From NCBI GenBank assembly GCA_035606335.1, contig DATNFP010000039.1, forward strand, positions 1-13,462: a stretch of DNA of 13,462 nt, written 5' to 3'. Positions within the stretch are counted from its first letter, which is position 1. The number at the start of each line of letters is the position of its first letter. Shown in pieces: positions 1 to 6,452 of this stretch. Source of the stretch: DATNFP01 sp035606335 (lineage in GTDB: Bacteria > Bacteroidota > Bacteroidia > Chitinophagales > Chitinophagaceae). The translations under genes and the position numbers were made by a program. The notes beneath the pieces are model-generated. The model saw only the letters and a list, made by a program, of their open reading frames with translations. It was not told the DNA's origin and did not search any database.

Positions 1-280
1 ATTCCTTTATAGTAGGGAGTTTCAGGATTTTCTTTTGTTCAGAAAAAATAAAATAGCCCTTCTTGAAAAGCATCCTGTAGATACCGCGCAAGTTGTTCAT
101 AGTGACCCTCAGTTTTATGATGCCTATCGTATAGCAGGCGATTATTGCAGACAAAATAAATGGTATACAAGTGCTATTAGCTATTACCAGGCTGCTTTAT
201 CACACGAAGTAGCCACGATGAATGAGCGTGAGTCAATGTTGAAAAAAATTGAAGAATGCAAAAGAAAAATGAAACAATAA
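1..280 (+). CDS. C-terminal fragment of a larger protein, probable C45-type acyltransferase/peptidase with TPR-like tail (partial)
   Basis: The reading frame is open from base 2 to the stop at 278-280, so only the last 92 or so residues of a gene entering from the left are visible. The TTG at 35 is internal and not a credible start. The visible part reads like one TPR-type helical pair, with DPQFYDAYRIAGDYCRQNKW followed by a second helix containing SAISYYQAALSHEVAT, then a Lys/Glu-rich amphipathic end (ERESMLKKIEECKRKMKQ). From memory, Bacteroidota C45-family autoproteolytic acyltransferases (penicillin-V acylase relatives) end with a very similar segment (HSDP..Y...Y...GDY...K.Y..A..YY..AL..E.AT). 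The catalytic N-terminal part is outside the window, so the family call is an inference. The next gene starts 33 bp downstream on the same strand and may be cotranscribed. Confidence 0.5.
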   Translation, partial: FLYSREFQDFLLFRKNKIALLEKHPVDTAQVVHSDPQFYDAYRIAGDYCRQNKWYTSAISYYQAALSHEVATMNERESMLKKIEECKRKMKQ

Positions 281-313
281 AACATCATATTATCTTGCAT
301 TCTGTATAACACT

Positions 314-1513
314 ATGCCGTCCTCCTCAGTCAATTATCAGGAACTATTTGCTCAGCACAAAGTATGTGTGTTGATACCCACATATAATAATGGAGGCACA
401 TTGGCTAATGTTATTAATAGTGTTCTTGAATACACAAACAATATCATAGTAGTGAATGATGGCGCTACAGATAATACAGTTAATATACTGCAGCAATTCC
501 CTACGATTCATATTATCAGCTATGCACCAAATAAAGGAAAAGGATTTGCGCTACGGACTGGTATAAAAGAAGCTGCAAGATTGGGTTACAGCTATGCCAT
601 AACAATAGATAGCGACGGTCAGCATTTTGCGTATGACTTACCGCGTTTTTTAGCACAATTAGAAGATACTCCGGGAACATTAATGATAGGAGCCAGAAAC
701 CTCAGTCAGGAAAACGTACCTGGTAAAAGTAGCTTTGGCAATCGTTTTTCAAACTTTTGGTATTGGATAGAAACAGGTAAAAAACTATCTGACACACAAT
801 CTGGCTATAGATTATACCCTTTAGAAAAGCTGTCCAAAAAAAAATATGTAACAAGAAAATATGAATTCGAAATAGAGATACTTGTGAGAGCGGCCTGGAG
901 CGGCATCCCTGTCATTAGTATACCAATATCCGTTTATTATCCCCCTGCCAATGAGCGCGTTTCTCATTTCCGCCCGTTTAAGGATTTTACACGCATCAGC
1001 ATATTAAATACAGTACTTGTACTAATAGCCTTTCTCTGGATCAAGCCTCGCGATTTTATAAAAATGCTATTTAGTAAAGATGGGTGGCAAAGACTATGGG
1101 ATATGATATTTGTAAATCCACAGGAAAGTAATCACACTAAAGCAGCTTCTATTGGATTTGGGATTTTTATGGGCATTGTACCCCTATGGGGTTTTCAGTT
1201 AGCAATAGGCATTCCCCTTGCTATATTATTTAAGCTAAACAAAGGTCTTTTCCTTATTGCTGCTAATATCAGCATTGTTCCAGTAATGCCCATTATATTG
1301 CTGGCAAGCATCCTTACCGGTAAATGGCTGCTTGGTACAGATATAGCAATTCCAGATTGGCATAATATATCGCTGTCGCAGGTGAAACACGATGGAATAG
1401 CCTTCTTTCTGGGCGGCTCAGTATTGGCTATTGCTACAGGGATAATAGCATATATAGTTTCATATGTAGCTCTTTTGTTTATAAGAAGAAAAAGACAAAG
1501 AGTAATAGCATAA
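314..1513 (+). CDS. Glycosyltransferase family 2 (DPM1-like) fused to a DUF2062 membrane domain
   Basis: A 399-residue protein in two parts. Residues about 17-215 are a GT-A glycosyltransferase of the dolichyl/polyprenyl-phosphate sugar synthase type: the nucleotide-binding start VCVLIPTYNNGGTL, the VVNDGATDNT strand-turn, the metal-binding DxD as D99-S-D101 in TIDSDGQH, and the DTQSGYRLYP motif at 160-169. A hydrophobic helix follows at about 226-243. Residues about 275-390 form a DUF2062 domain with hydrophobic stretches around 279-305, 311-338 and 362-390, ending in a basic tail RRKRQR. It should sit at the inner membrane with the catalytic domain facing the cytoplasm. Acceptor and sugar are unknown. 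GT2-DUF2062 proteins occur in Bacteroidota flexirubin/aryl-polyene clusters, and the upstream gene fits that setting, but this is inference. The start is an ATG with no Shine-Dalgarno motif. Confidence 0.85.
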   Translation: MPSSSVNYQELFAQHKVCVLIPTYNNGGTLANVINSVLEYTNNIIVVNDGATDNTVNILQQFPTIHIISYAPNKGKGFALRTGIKEAARLGYSYAITIDSDGQHFAYDLPRFLAQLEDTPGTLMIGARNLSQENVPGKSSFGNRFSNFWYWIETGKKLSDTQSGYRLYPLEKLSKKKYVTRKYEFEIEILVRAAWSGIPVISIPISVYYPPANERVSHFRPFKDFTRISILNTVLVLIAFLWIKPRDFIKMLFSKDGWQRLWDMIFVNPQESNHTKAASIGFGIFMGIVPLWGFQLAIGIPLAILFKLNKGLFLIAANISIVPVMPIILLASILTGKWLLGTDIAIPDWHNISLSQVKHDGIAFFLGGSVLAIATGIIAYIVSYVALLFIRRKRQRVIA

Positions 1514-1542
1514 AAAAACCCGCCCTGCAATTGCAAGACGGG
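1512..1542 (-). terminator. Rho-independent terminator of the sigma factor gene
   Basis: A GC-flanked hairpin at 1519-1542 (arms CCCGCCCTGCAA and TTGCAAGACGGG, 10 of 12 positions paired) is followed, in the minus-strand direction, by seven T residues (the A-run 1512-1518 on the plus strand). It lies 27 bp past the sigma-factor stop. The other direction has no U-run, so it is read as serving the minus strand. The T-run overlaps the stop codon (1511-1513) of the convergent glycosyltransferase gene. Confidence 0.8.
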
Positions 1543-1568
1543 ATTATTCACCTTTAATTTTCTTCAGC

Positions 1569-2426
1569 TTATCCTAGATAAACTTTTAGTGCGTTGCTAT
1601 AGCGCGCTTTCTGCAAACGCTTAATAGCACGTTCCTTTATCTGGCGGATACGTTCCTTTGTAAGATCATATTTTTCACCTATTTCTTCTATTGTTGGGCC
1701 ATCATCGCCTTCCAATCCAAAATAGGCTGCTAAAATTTCTGCTTCACGAATGCTCAATGATTTCAATATACGACGAATTTCAGCACGTAATGAATCTTTC
1801 ATTACATCTTCATCTGTGTCGCTGCTACCTTCAAGCAGGTCGCCCATTGCTACATCTTCGGCTTCGTGCACAGGTGCATCAAGTGAAGTGTGGCGTGAGT
1901 TGCTGGTGAAAATATTGGTTATTTCGGTTTCGCTCATTTCCAATATTTCAGCCAGTTCTTCGGTAGATGGTTCGCGTTCATGCTCTTGTTCAAAAGCTAT
2001 AAATGCTTTATTGGCTTTATTGTATGTGCCAATTTTGTTTTGCGGTAAGCGTACCAAACGGCCTTGTTCTGCTAATGCCTGCAGAATAGACTGGCGAATC
2101 CACCATACTGCGTATGAAATAAATTTAAAACCTTTGGTTTCATCAAAACGCTGTGCTGCCTTTATCAATCCCAAATTGCCTTCATTAATCAAGTCACTCA
2201 ACGATAAACCCTGGTGCTGATATTGTTTTGCCACAGAAACCACGAAACGAAGATTCGCTTTTACGAGTTTTTCCAGTGCGCGCTGATCGCCCATATGTAT
2301 TTTTTGGGCAAGTGTTGTTTCCTCTTCGGGAGTGATCATCGATATTTTGCTGATCTCCTGCAGATACTTTTCAACGGCCTGTGAATCTCGATTCGTAATT
2401 TGGGTGGCAATCTTTAACTGCCTCAT
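1569..2426 (-). CDS. rpoD: RNA polymerase primary sigma factor, sigma-70/RpoD (short Bacteroidota type)
   Basis: The housekeeping sigma factor that directs RNA polymerase to promoters. Counted from the ATG at 2426 it has 285 residues. Region 1.2 lies near residues 14-50 (DSQAVEKYLQEISKISMITP). Region 2 is about 55-127, with ANLRFVVSVAKQY, the core-binding DLINEGNLGLIKA and the -10-reading/melting stretch FKFISYAVWWIRQSILQAL. Region 3 is about 135-210, and region 4 about 218-273 with its helix-turn-helix (PTIEEIGEKYDLTKERIRQI). Region 1.1 and the long non-conserved insert of the E. coli protein are absent, as is normal for the roughly 290-residue Bacteroidota primary sigma that reads TTTG/TAnnTTTG promoters. 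A TTG two codons upstream (2432) is open, but MRQLKI is the usual family start, so the ATG at 2426 is chosen. The gene is monocistronic, with its own terminator and a candidate promoter far upstream. Confidence 0.97.
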   Translation of the reverse strand: MRQLKIATQITNRDSQAVEKYLQEISKISMITPEEETTLAQKIHMGDQRALEKLVKANLRFVVSVAKQYQHQGLSLSDLINEGNLGLIKAAQRFDETKGFKFISYAVWWIRQSILQALAEQGRLVRLPQNKIGTYNKANKAFIAFEQEHEREPSTEELAEILEMSETEITNIFTSNSRHTSLDAPVHEAEDVAMGDLLEGSSDTDEDVMKDSLRAEIRRILKSLSIREAEILAAYFGLEGDDGPTIEEIGEKYDLTKERIRQIKERAIKRLQKARYSNALKVYLG

Positions 2427-2432
2427 AGACAA

Positions 2433-2687
2433 ATAAAATTTAATTTTAAGAACGTAATATTTATAAGACGTAGAACCATTACAAAAGGTTTGCAGGCTTT
2501 TAGAATAATTCCCCTATCTTTATACTGCACAAAATACGTTCCATAATTTGGCAGGTTTTTGTTATATCTCTGTCAATATTTCTTTAAACGTTGGAATTTC
2601 AAGCCTGGCTTACCTTCTGTAGTTATGGATTTCCTTTATAACTGTATAACAGTAACGAGTAAACATTAAATCTTTGACAGATCGCAT
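2433..2687. other. Long intergenic/leader stretch upstream of rpoD
   Basis: About 255 bp without a convincing coding frame on either strand. If the minus-strand -7 box at 2689-2696 drives rpoD, this whole stretch becomes a 5' leader of roughly 250 nt, long for this compact genome. The only internal structure I could find is a small hairpin (ACTGT-ATA-ACAGT around 2641-2653). A second possible -7 element on the plus strand (TATCTTTA near 2515-2522) has one mismatch and no assigned gene. I recognise no riboswitch or small RNA here. Confidence 0.4.
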
Positions 2688-2688
2688 G

Positions 2689-2696
2689 CAAAGGTA
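2689..2696 (-). promoter_or_regulatory. Candidate -7 promoter element for rpoD
   Basis: CAAAGGTA on the plus strand is TACCTTTG on the minus strand, an exact match to the Bacteroidota -7 consensus TAnnTTTG. No TTTG is found at the usual 17-23 bp upstream spacing, so the -33 element is poor or absent. Transcription would start near 2680-2684 and give rpoD a leader of about 255 nt. Confidence 0.5.
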
Positions 2697-2717
2697 AAAT
2701 GGATATGTCAAAATTGC

Positions 2718-2725
2718 TACCTTTG
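2718..2725 (+). promoter_or_regulatory. Candidate -7 promoter element for the acyl-CoA dehydrogenase gene
   Basis: TACCTTTG exactly matches TAnnTTTG and lies 30 bp before the ATG at 2756, implying a leader of about 25 nt. A good -33 TTTG is not seen at normal spacing; the nearest, 2673-2676, is 41 bp upstream and too far. Together with the minus-strand box it forms a perfect 9-bp inverted repeat (2688-2696 and 2718-2726). Confidence 0.6.
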
Positions 2726-2755
2726 CCGCCTCTAATATTGCTTTTTTAACATTTT

Positions 2756-3934
2756 ATGCAAAAAGATTTATATCAACACCCCGATTATTTCTTGGTAGAT
2801 GAACTGCTTACAGATGAACATAAATTGATTCGTGATACTGTAAGGGCATACGTTAAAAAAGAAATTTCCCCTATAATAGAAGAATATGCCCAAAAGGCAC
2901 AATTTCCAAAGCAGATCATAAAGGGACTGGGTGACCTTGGTTGCTTTGGCCCTTTCATACCTCAAAAATATGGGGGAGCAGGCCTTGATTATATATCTTA
3001 TGGTATTATGATGCAGGAACTGGAACGCGGAGATTCCGGGGTAAGGTCTACTGCATCGGTTCAGGGATCGCTTGTAATGTTCCCCATTTATAAATTCGGT
3101 AACGAAGAACAAAAAAATAAATACCTGCCTAAATTAGCCACAGGGGAGTGGATGGGCTGTTTTGGTCTTACTGAACCTGACCATGGCTCAAATCCCGCAG
3201 GAATGCTGACTAATTACACAGATGCTGGTGATCATGTGGTGCTGAATGGGTCAAAAATGTGGATATCTAACGCGCCATTTGCAGATATTGCAGTAGTGTG
3301 GGCAAAAGACGAAAGTGGGGAAATTCATGGCCTAATTGTAGAAAGGGGAATGGAAGGATTTTCTACACCTGAAACACATGGCAAGTGGTCTTTAAGAGCA
3401 TCGGCAACGGGCGAATTAGTATTTGATAATGTAAAAGTACCTAAGCAAAATATATTATCCGGCGTAAAAGGCTTAAAAGGACCCCTTTCCTGCTTGTCAA
3501 GTGCGCGTTATGGCATTGCCTGGGGAGCATTAGGTTGTGCAATGGATTGCTATGATACAGCGCTACGCTATTCTATGCAAAGAGTACAATTTGACAGGCC
3601 AATTGCGGGATTTCAACTTACCCAAAAGAAGCTGGCAGAAATGATAACTGAAATAACCAAAAGTCAGCTATTAAACTGGAGATTAGGGGTATTGAGAAAT
3701 GAGGATAGAGCTAATCCTTCCCAGATATCAATGGCAAAACGTAATAGCTGCGATATTGCATTACGGGTAGCCCGCGAAGCCCGTCAAATATTGGGCGGTA
3801 TGGGTATTACCGGTGAATACAGCATTATGAGACACATGATGAACCTGGAATCGGTAGTGACATACGAAGGCACTCACGATATACATCTGCTTATCACAGG
3901 TATGGACATTACCGGAATTAACGCTTTTAAATAG
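2756..3934 (+). CDS. gcdH: Glutaryl-CoA dehydrogenase (acyl-CoA dehydrogenase family)
   Basis: A 392-residue FAD enzyme that oxidises and decarboxylates glutaryl-CoA to crotonyl-CoA in lysine, hydroxylysine and tryptophan breakdown, passing electrons to electron-transfer flavoprotein. It is full length for the family. Features typical of glutaryl-CoA dehydrogenase rather than generic acyl-CoA dehydrogenases are GDSGVRSTASVQGSLVM, with the substrate-carboxylate-binding Arg at residue 97, the FAD-binding signature CFGLTEPDHGSNP (about 135-147), and the C-terminal YEGTHDIH with the catalytic Glu at 371. LGGMGITGEY and ITGINAF at the end also match. It stands alone: rpoD diverges upstream and unrelated genes converge downstream. 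A -7 box lies just upstream. The saccharopine dehydrogenase gene at 8776-10104 could act in the same catabolic route. No terminator is evident in the 31 bp before the convergent gene. Confidence 0.93.
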   Translation: MQKDLYQHPDYFLVDELLTDEHKLIRDTVRAYVKKEISPIIEEYAQKAQFPKQIIKGLGDLGCFGPFIPQKYGGAGLDYISYGIMMQELERGDSGVRSTASVQGSLVMFPIYKFGNEEQKNKYLPKLATGEWMGCFGLTEPDHGSNPAGMLTNYTDAGDHVVLNGSKMWISNAPFADIAVVWAKDESGEIHGLIVERGMEGFSTPETHGKWSLRASATGELVFDNVKVPKQNILSGVKGLKGPLSCLSSARYGIAWGALGCAMDCYDTALRYSMQRVQFDRPIAGFQLTQKKLAEMITEITKSQLLNWRLGVLRNEDRANPSQISMAKRNSCDIALRVAREARQILGGMGITGEYSIMRHMMNLESVVTYEGTHDIHLLITGMDITGINAFK

Positions 3935-3965
3935 AACGTACGATCAGAGGTTGTTTTTAGCAATA

Positions 3966-4367
3966 CTATTTGTTTTCCAGCGTGTGTGCTTTAAAATAGC
4001 TGAAGATTAGTATCCCTGACATTATAATACTGGTTATTGATATTGTCAAGCCTATCCAGATAAGTTCTATCGGTACATCCGATTTCACTTTGGAGCTTGG
4101 ATATTCGCTTGATGAAATAAGGAAAAACCATATTGAGAAAAATAATACTATAACACCTAGTATTAAGTTGGCCAATTTGCGCCTGAGAAACAGCTGAACG
4201 AGGAAAATAACCATCATTACAAAACCACCGTAGCTGAATTGTTCAGTGGTAAATAGTGCCTCAAAAAACCAAAAACCTCCTAACAAAACAAAATATATAC
4301 AAGCTATAAAGACTGCAATACCATATCCATTGCCAAAAATTGCTTTATGTGAGCGTATTAGTTTCAT
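3966..4367 (-). CDS. Hypothetical four-helix membrane protein
   Basis: I do not recognise this 133-residue protein. Its sequence shows four hydrophobic helices at about residues 14-37, 46-62, 66-86 and 102-125. A basic cluster LRRKLAN lies between the second and third, and a short polar loop rich in Ser and Lys (SSEYPSSKVKSD) lies before the fourth. There is no cleavable signal peptide and no obvious catalytic motif, so it is most simply a small inner-membrane protein. The ATG at 4367 has an AT-rich upstream region with no Shine-Dalgarno motif. It starts 19 bp after the stop of the NTF2-like gene on the same strand, which suggests a two-gene transcript. It converges on the glutaryl-CoA dehydrogenase gene with 31 bp between stops. 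Confidence 0.75.
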   Translation of the reverse strand: MKLIRSHKAIFGNGYGIAVFIACIYFVLLGGFWFFEALFTTEQFSYGGFVMMVIFLVQLFLRRKLANLILGVIVLFFSIWFFLISSSEYPSSKVKSDVPIELIWIGLTISITSIIMSGILIFSYFKAHTLENK

Positions 4368-4386
4368 CAGGTAAATGTAAAATTGA

Positions 4387-4827
4387 TTATTTGCTTTTTA
4401 TCTTATTCATCCAGGCTTCCATCCTTTCTTTTTCATTTAATGAGACAGAAAGATGAATCTTTAGATTATTGTTTTTATCTGGTTTTAAAATGTATTGGTA
4501 ATCACAGTTATATATCGGTTGATTTTTTGAATCACAATATTGCCAGTTCACTTTAGCGTGAATAATTCTCTCACTCCATGGCTTTTTATTTCTCACATCT
4601 GCTTTTACAGAAACAATTCCGAATTGCTTATAAAACAAAACTCCCTGGTTAAACAACCCCTCCAGCTTACTTGCTTCGGTAAATAATGTGGTTGCATCAT
4701 CTGATAAAAATGTGCATGGTATAAAATAATGATGAGCCATTAGCTTGGTATCATGGTGTTCCAAAGCTTTGGCGTATGATTCAAAGAAGTCGTCTATACT
4801 GAATAAAGGCTGAATTAATGTATTCAT
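4387..4827 (-). CDS. Hypothetical small protein with NTF2/SnoaL-like character
   Basis: A 146-residue soluble protein without signal peptide. The N-terminal helix pattern (IDDFFESYAKALEHHDTKLMAHHYFIPCTFLSDDA) followed by alternating beta-like segments (RIIHAKVNWQYCD, YNCDYQYILKPD, LKIHLSVSLNE) resembles the NTF2-like/SnoaL-like fold, in which an alpha-helical start packs against a curved sheet forming a pocket. No specific family or catalytic residues can be named by eye, so function is unknown. The terminal helix EKERMEAWMNKIKSK is basic. It is probably the first gene of a two-gene unit with the membrane protein downstream (19-bp gap). A weak -7 box (TACTTTCG on the minus strand, 4848-4855, one mismatch) lies about 20 bp before the start. 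Confidence 0.75.
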   Translation of the reverse strand: MNTLIQPLFSIDDFFESYAKALEHHDTKLMAHHYFIPCTFLSDDATTLFTEASKLEGLFNQGVLFYKQFGIVSVKADVRNKKPWSERIIHAKVNWQYCDSKNQPIYNCDYQYILKPDKNNNLKIHLSVSLNEKERMEAWMNKIKSK

Positions 4828-4847
4828 AATCTCTCTTTACAACCGCG

Positions 4848-4855
4848 CGAAAGTA
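4848..4855 (-). promoter_or_regulatory. Weak candidate -7 element for the NTF2-like gene
   Basis: The minus-strand sequence TACTTTCG differs from TAnnTTTG at one base and lies 20 bp upstream of the ATG at 4827. A TTTC/TTCG stretch about 15-16 bp further upstream (complement of 4871-4875) could be a degenerate -33 element. Confidence 0.3.
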
Positions 4856-4880
4856 GCATTTTCTATAAACCGAAAAGCAG

Positions 4881-4900
4881 GATGAAAAACATTTTTCATC
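4881..4900. promoter_or_regulatory. Perfect palindrome upstream of the pyrR promoter, candidate operator
   Basis: GATGAAAAACATTTTTCATC has 9-bp arms around a CA centre. It ends 6 bp before the proposed -33 TTCG of the pyrR promoter and lies in the 126-bp gap between the divergent NTF2-like gene and pyrR. A second, weaker inverted repeat (GCTTA 4901-4905, TAAGC 4916-4920) follows at once. The position fits a dimeric regulator binding site; the regulator is unknown. Confidence 0.45.
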
Positions 4901-4906
4901 GCTTAA

Positions 4907-4937
4907 TTCGTAAAATAAGCGCAACTTTTTATTTTTG
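4907..4937 (+). promoter_or_regulatory. Promoter of the pyrR-pyrB operon
   Basis: TTCG (4907-4910, one mismatch to TTTG), then a 19-bp spacer, then TATTTTTG (4930-4937), an exact TAnnTTTG. The spacing is typical for Bacteroidota promoters. The predicted start of transcription lies only about 10-12 nt before the TTG start codon, leaving no room for an attenuator. Confidence 0.65.
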
Positions 4938-4953
4938 AGCTAAATATCGCAAA

Positions 4954-5484
4954 TTGAAAACCCTGCTCGATCATAATCAACTCAATATAACGCTGCAGCG
5001 GTTGGCACATCAATTGGTTGAAAATCACCTGACTTTTCAAAATACCGCTATAATAGGAATTCAGCCACGCGGTGTATGGCTGTCTGACCGCATAGCGCAG
5101 CTTATAAAAGAAATTACCGGTCAAAAACATATTGATTACGGCAAGCTAGATATTACATTTTACAGAGACGATGTGCACCAAAGTGCAGGTATCCAGGTAC
5201 CATCTCAGACTGACATTCCATTTAGTGTGGAAAAGTGTAACGTGATATTAATAGATGATGTATTGCACACCGGGCGTACGATAAGAGCTGCTATGGATGC
5301 ATTGATAGATTTTGGAAGACCCAAAAATGTTGAGTTGATGGTGTTGATTGACCGACGTTTTAGTCGTGAATTACCTATACAGCCAGATTATGTAGGACGA
5401 ACAGTAGATACGATAATTACGCAGAAAGTAAAGGTTTATTGGTCGGAAAAAGACAGTAAGGACGAAGTAGTGTTAATTGATTAA
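4954..5484 (+). CDS. pyrR: PyrR: pyrimidine operon regulator / uracil phosphoribosyltransferase
   Basis: A 176-residue protein, normal for PyrR. It is a type-I phosphoribosyltransferase able to make UMP from uracil and PRPP, and in Gram-positive bacteria it binds pyr mRNA to promote attenuation. The PRPP-binding loop is VILIDDVLHTGRTI (residues 97-110). The pyrophosphate-loop region is IIGIQPRGVWLSDRI (33-47), and the FYRDD (69-73) and LIDRRFSRELPIQPDYVGR (131-149) segments are typical of the family. The start is TTG at 4954: an in-frame TGA at 4936-4938 closes the frame upstream and no ATG occurs before conserved sequence, so TTG is the only conventional choice. pyrB begins 16 bp after the stop, so the two form an operon. 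Enzyme versus regulatory role cannot be separated from sequence. Confidence 0.93.
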   Translation: MKTLLDHNQLNITLQRLAHQLVENHLTFQNTAIIGIQPRGVWLSDRIAQLIKEITGQKHIDYGKLDITFYRDDVHQSAGIQVPSQTDIPFSVEKCNVILIDDVLHTGRTIRAAMDALIDFGRPKNVELMVLIDRRFSRELPIQPDYVGRTVDTIITQKVKVYWSEKDSKDEVVLID

Positions 5485-5500
5485 ACAAGCAAAAAGAAAC

Positions 5501-6433
5501 ATGTCGCTTTCAGTAAAACATCTGTTAGGCATTAAGGAACTACAAACTGACGATATAGAGCAGATTTTTCAGACTGCTGATAACTTTAAGCAAGTGTTGC
5601 AACGGCCTATTAAGAAAGTCCCGACTCTACGCGATACTACTATTGTAAACCTGTTTTTTGAAAATTCAACCCGCACACGTATCTCATTCGAATTAGCAGA
5701 AAAAAGACTTAGCGCCGACACCATTAATTTCTCAAGTTCAGGATCTTCTGTATCAAAGGGTGAAACTTTGATAGATACAGTTAATAATATTTTGGCAATG
5801 AAGGTGGATATGGTGGTGATGCGACACTCAGCAAGTGGCGCCCCCTGGTTTCTATCCCAGCATATAGATGCAAGTATTGTAAATGCGGGAGATGGTACAA
5901 ATGAGCATCCAACACAAGCATTACTTGACGCATATTCAATAAGAGAAAAACTTGGTTCGCTGAAAGGCAAGCGTATCACCATCATTGGCGATATAATGCA
6001 CTCAAGGGTGGCATTAAGCAACATCTTTTGCCTAAATAAATTAGGCGCTGAAATAACTGTCTCTGGGCCGCCTACATTAATACCAAAATATATTGAAGAC
6101 TTGGGTGTACGTGTGGAATACAATGTGAAGAAAGCTCTCGAGTGGTGTGATGTGGCTAACGTTTTACGCATACAATTAGAAAGGCAACATAAGCCTCTAT
6201 TCTCCACGCTTAGAGAATATGCTTTGTACTATGGGGTAAACAAACAAATGCTCGATAGTATAAAAAAAGAAATATTAATCATGCACCCTGGTCCTATAAA
6301 TAGAGGCGTGGAAATAAATTCTGATGTAGCAGACAGTAAGCAGTCTATTATACTAGACCAGGTGGAAAATGGCGTAGCGATAAGAATGGCTGTCATTTAT
6401 CTGCTTTCTGGTAAGAGAGAGACAGTGGAATAA
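5501..6433 (+). CDS. pyrB: Aspartate carbamoyltransferase catalytic subunit
   Basis: Catalyses carbamoyl phosphate plus L-aspartate to N-carbamoyl-L-aspartate, the committed step of pyrimidine synthesis, in the cytoplasm as a trimer. With the ATG at 5501 it has 310 residues, the family norm. Carbamoyl-phosphate-binding STRTR is at 56-60, the SSVSKGET loop at 82-89 contributes the neighbour-subunit Ser/Lys (S85, K86), HPTQ is at 136-139, and HPGPINRGVEI is at 262-272. The frame is open upstream to a TTG at 5477, which would overlap the end of pyrR. I prefer the ATG because the protein then starts with the usual MS.SV.HLLGI and has an A-rich leader (CAAGCAAAAAGAAAC). No regulatory subunit gene (pyrI) follows, as expected outside enterobacteria and archaea. 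It is cotranscribed with pyrR. Confidence 0.96.
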   Translation: MSLSVKHLLGIKELQTDDIEQIFQTADNFKQVLQRPIKKVPTLRDTTIVNLFFENSTRTRISFELAEKRLSADTINFSSSGSSVSKGETLIDTVNNILAMKVDMVVMRHSASGAPWFLSQHIDASIVNAGDGTNEHPTQALLDAYSIREKLGSLKGKRITIIGDIMHSRVALSNIFCLNKLGAEITVSGPPTLIPKYIEDLGVRVEYNVKKALEWCDVANVLRIQLERQHKPLFSTLREYALYYGVNKQMLDSIKKEILIMHPGPINRGVEINSDVADSKQSIILDQVENGVAIRMAVIYLLSGKRETVE

Positions 6434-6452
6434 TCATTTTACTTACAATGTA

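Noticed and set aside
35..280. Treating the first gene as a complete 81-residue protein starting at TTG
   Set aside because: The frame continues open to the window edge with protein-like sequence upstream (SREFQDFLLF), so this is the end of a longer gene.
1750..2220. A 156-codon open frame opposite rpoD
   Set aside because: It is low-complexity and rich in Ser, and mirrors the sigma factor codons in another frame. There is no promoter or start context.
5477..5500. A longer PyrB starting at TTG 5477 and overlapping pyrR
   Set aside because: The eight extra residues (MIKQAKRN) are not typical of the family, while the ATG at 5501 gives the usual N-terminus with an A-rich upstream region.
5569..6207. 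A 212-codon open frame antisense to pyrB
   Set aside because: It lies wholly opposite a clearly conserved enzyme, shows no domain-like pattern, and is explained by codon bias of the sense gene.
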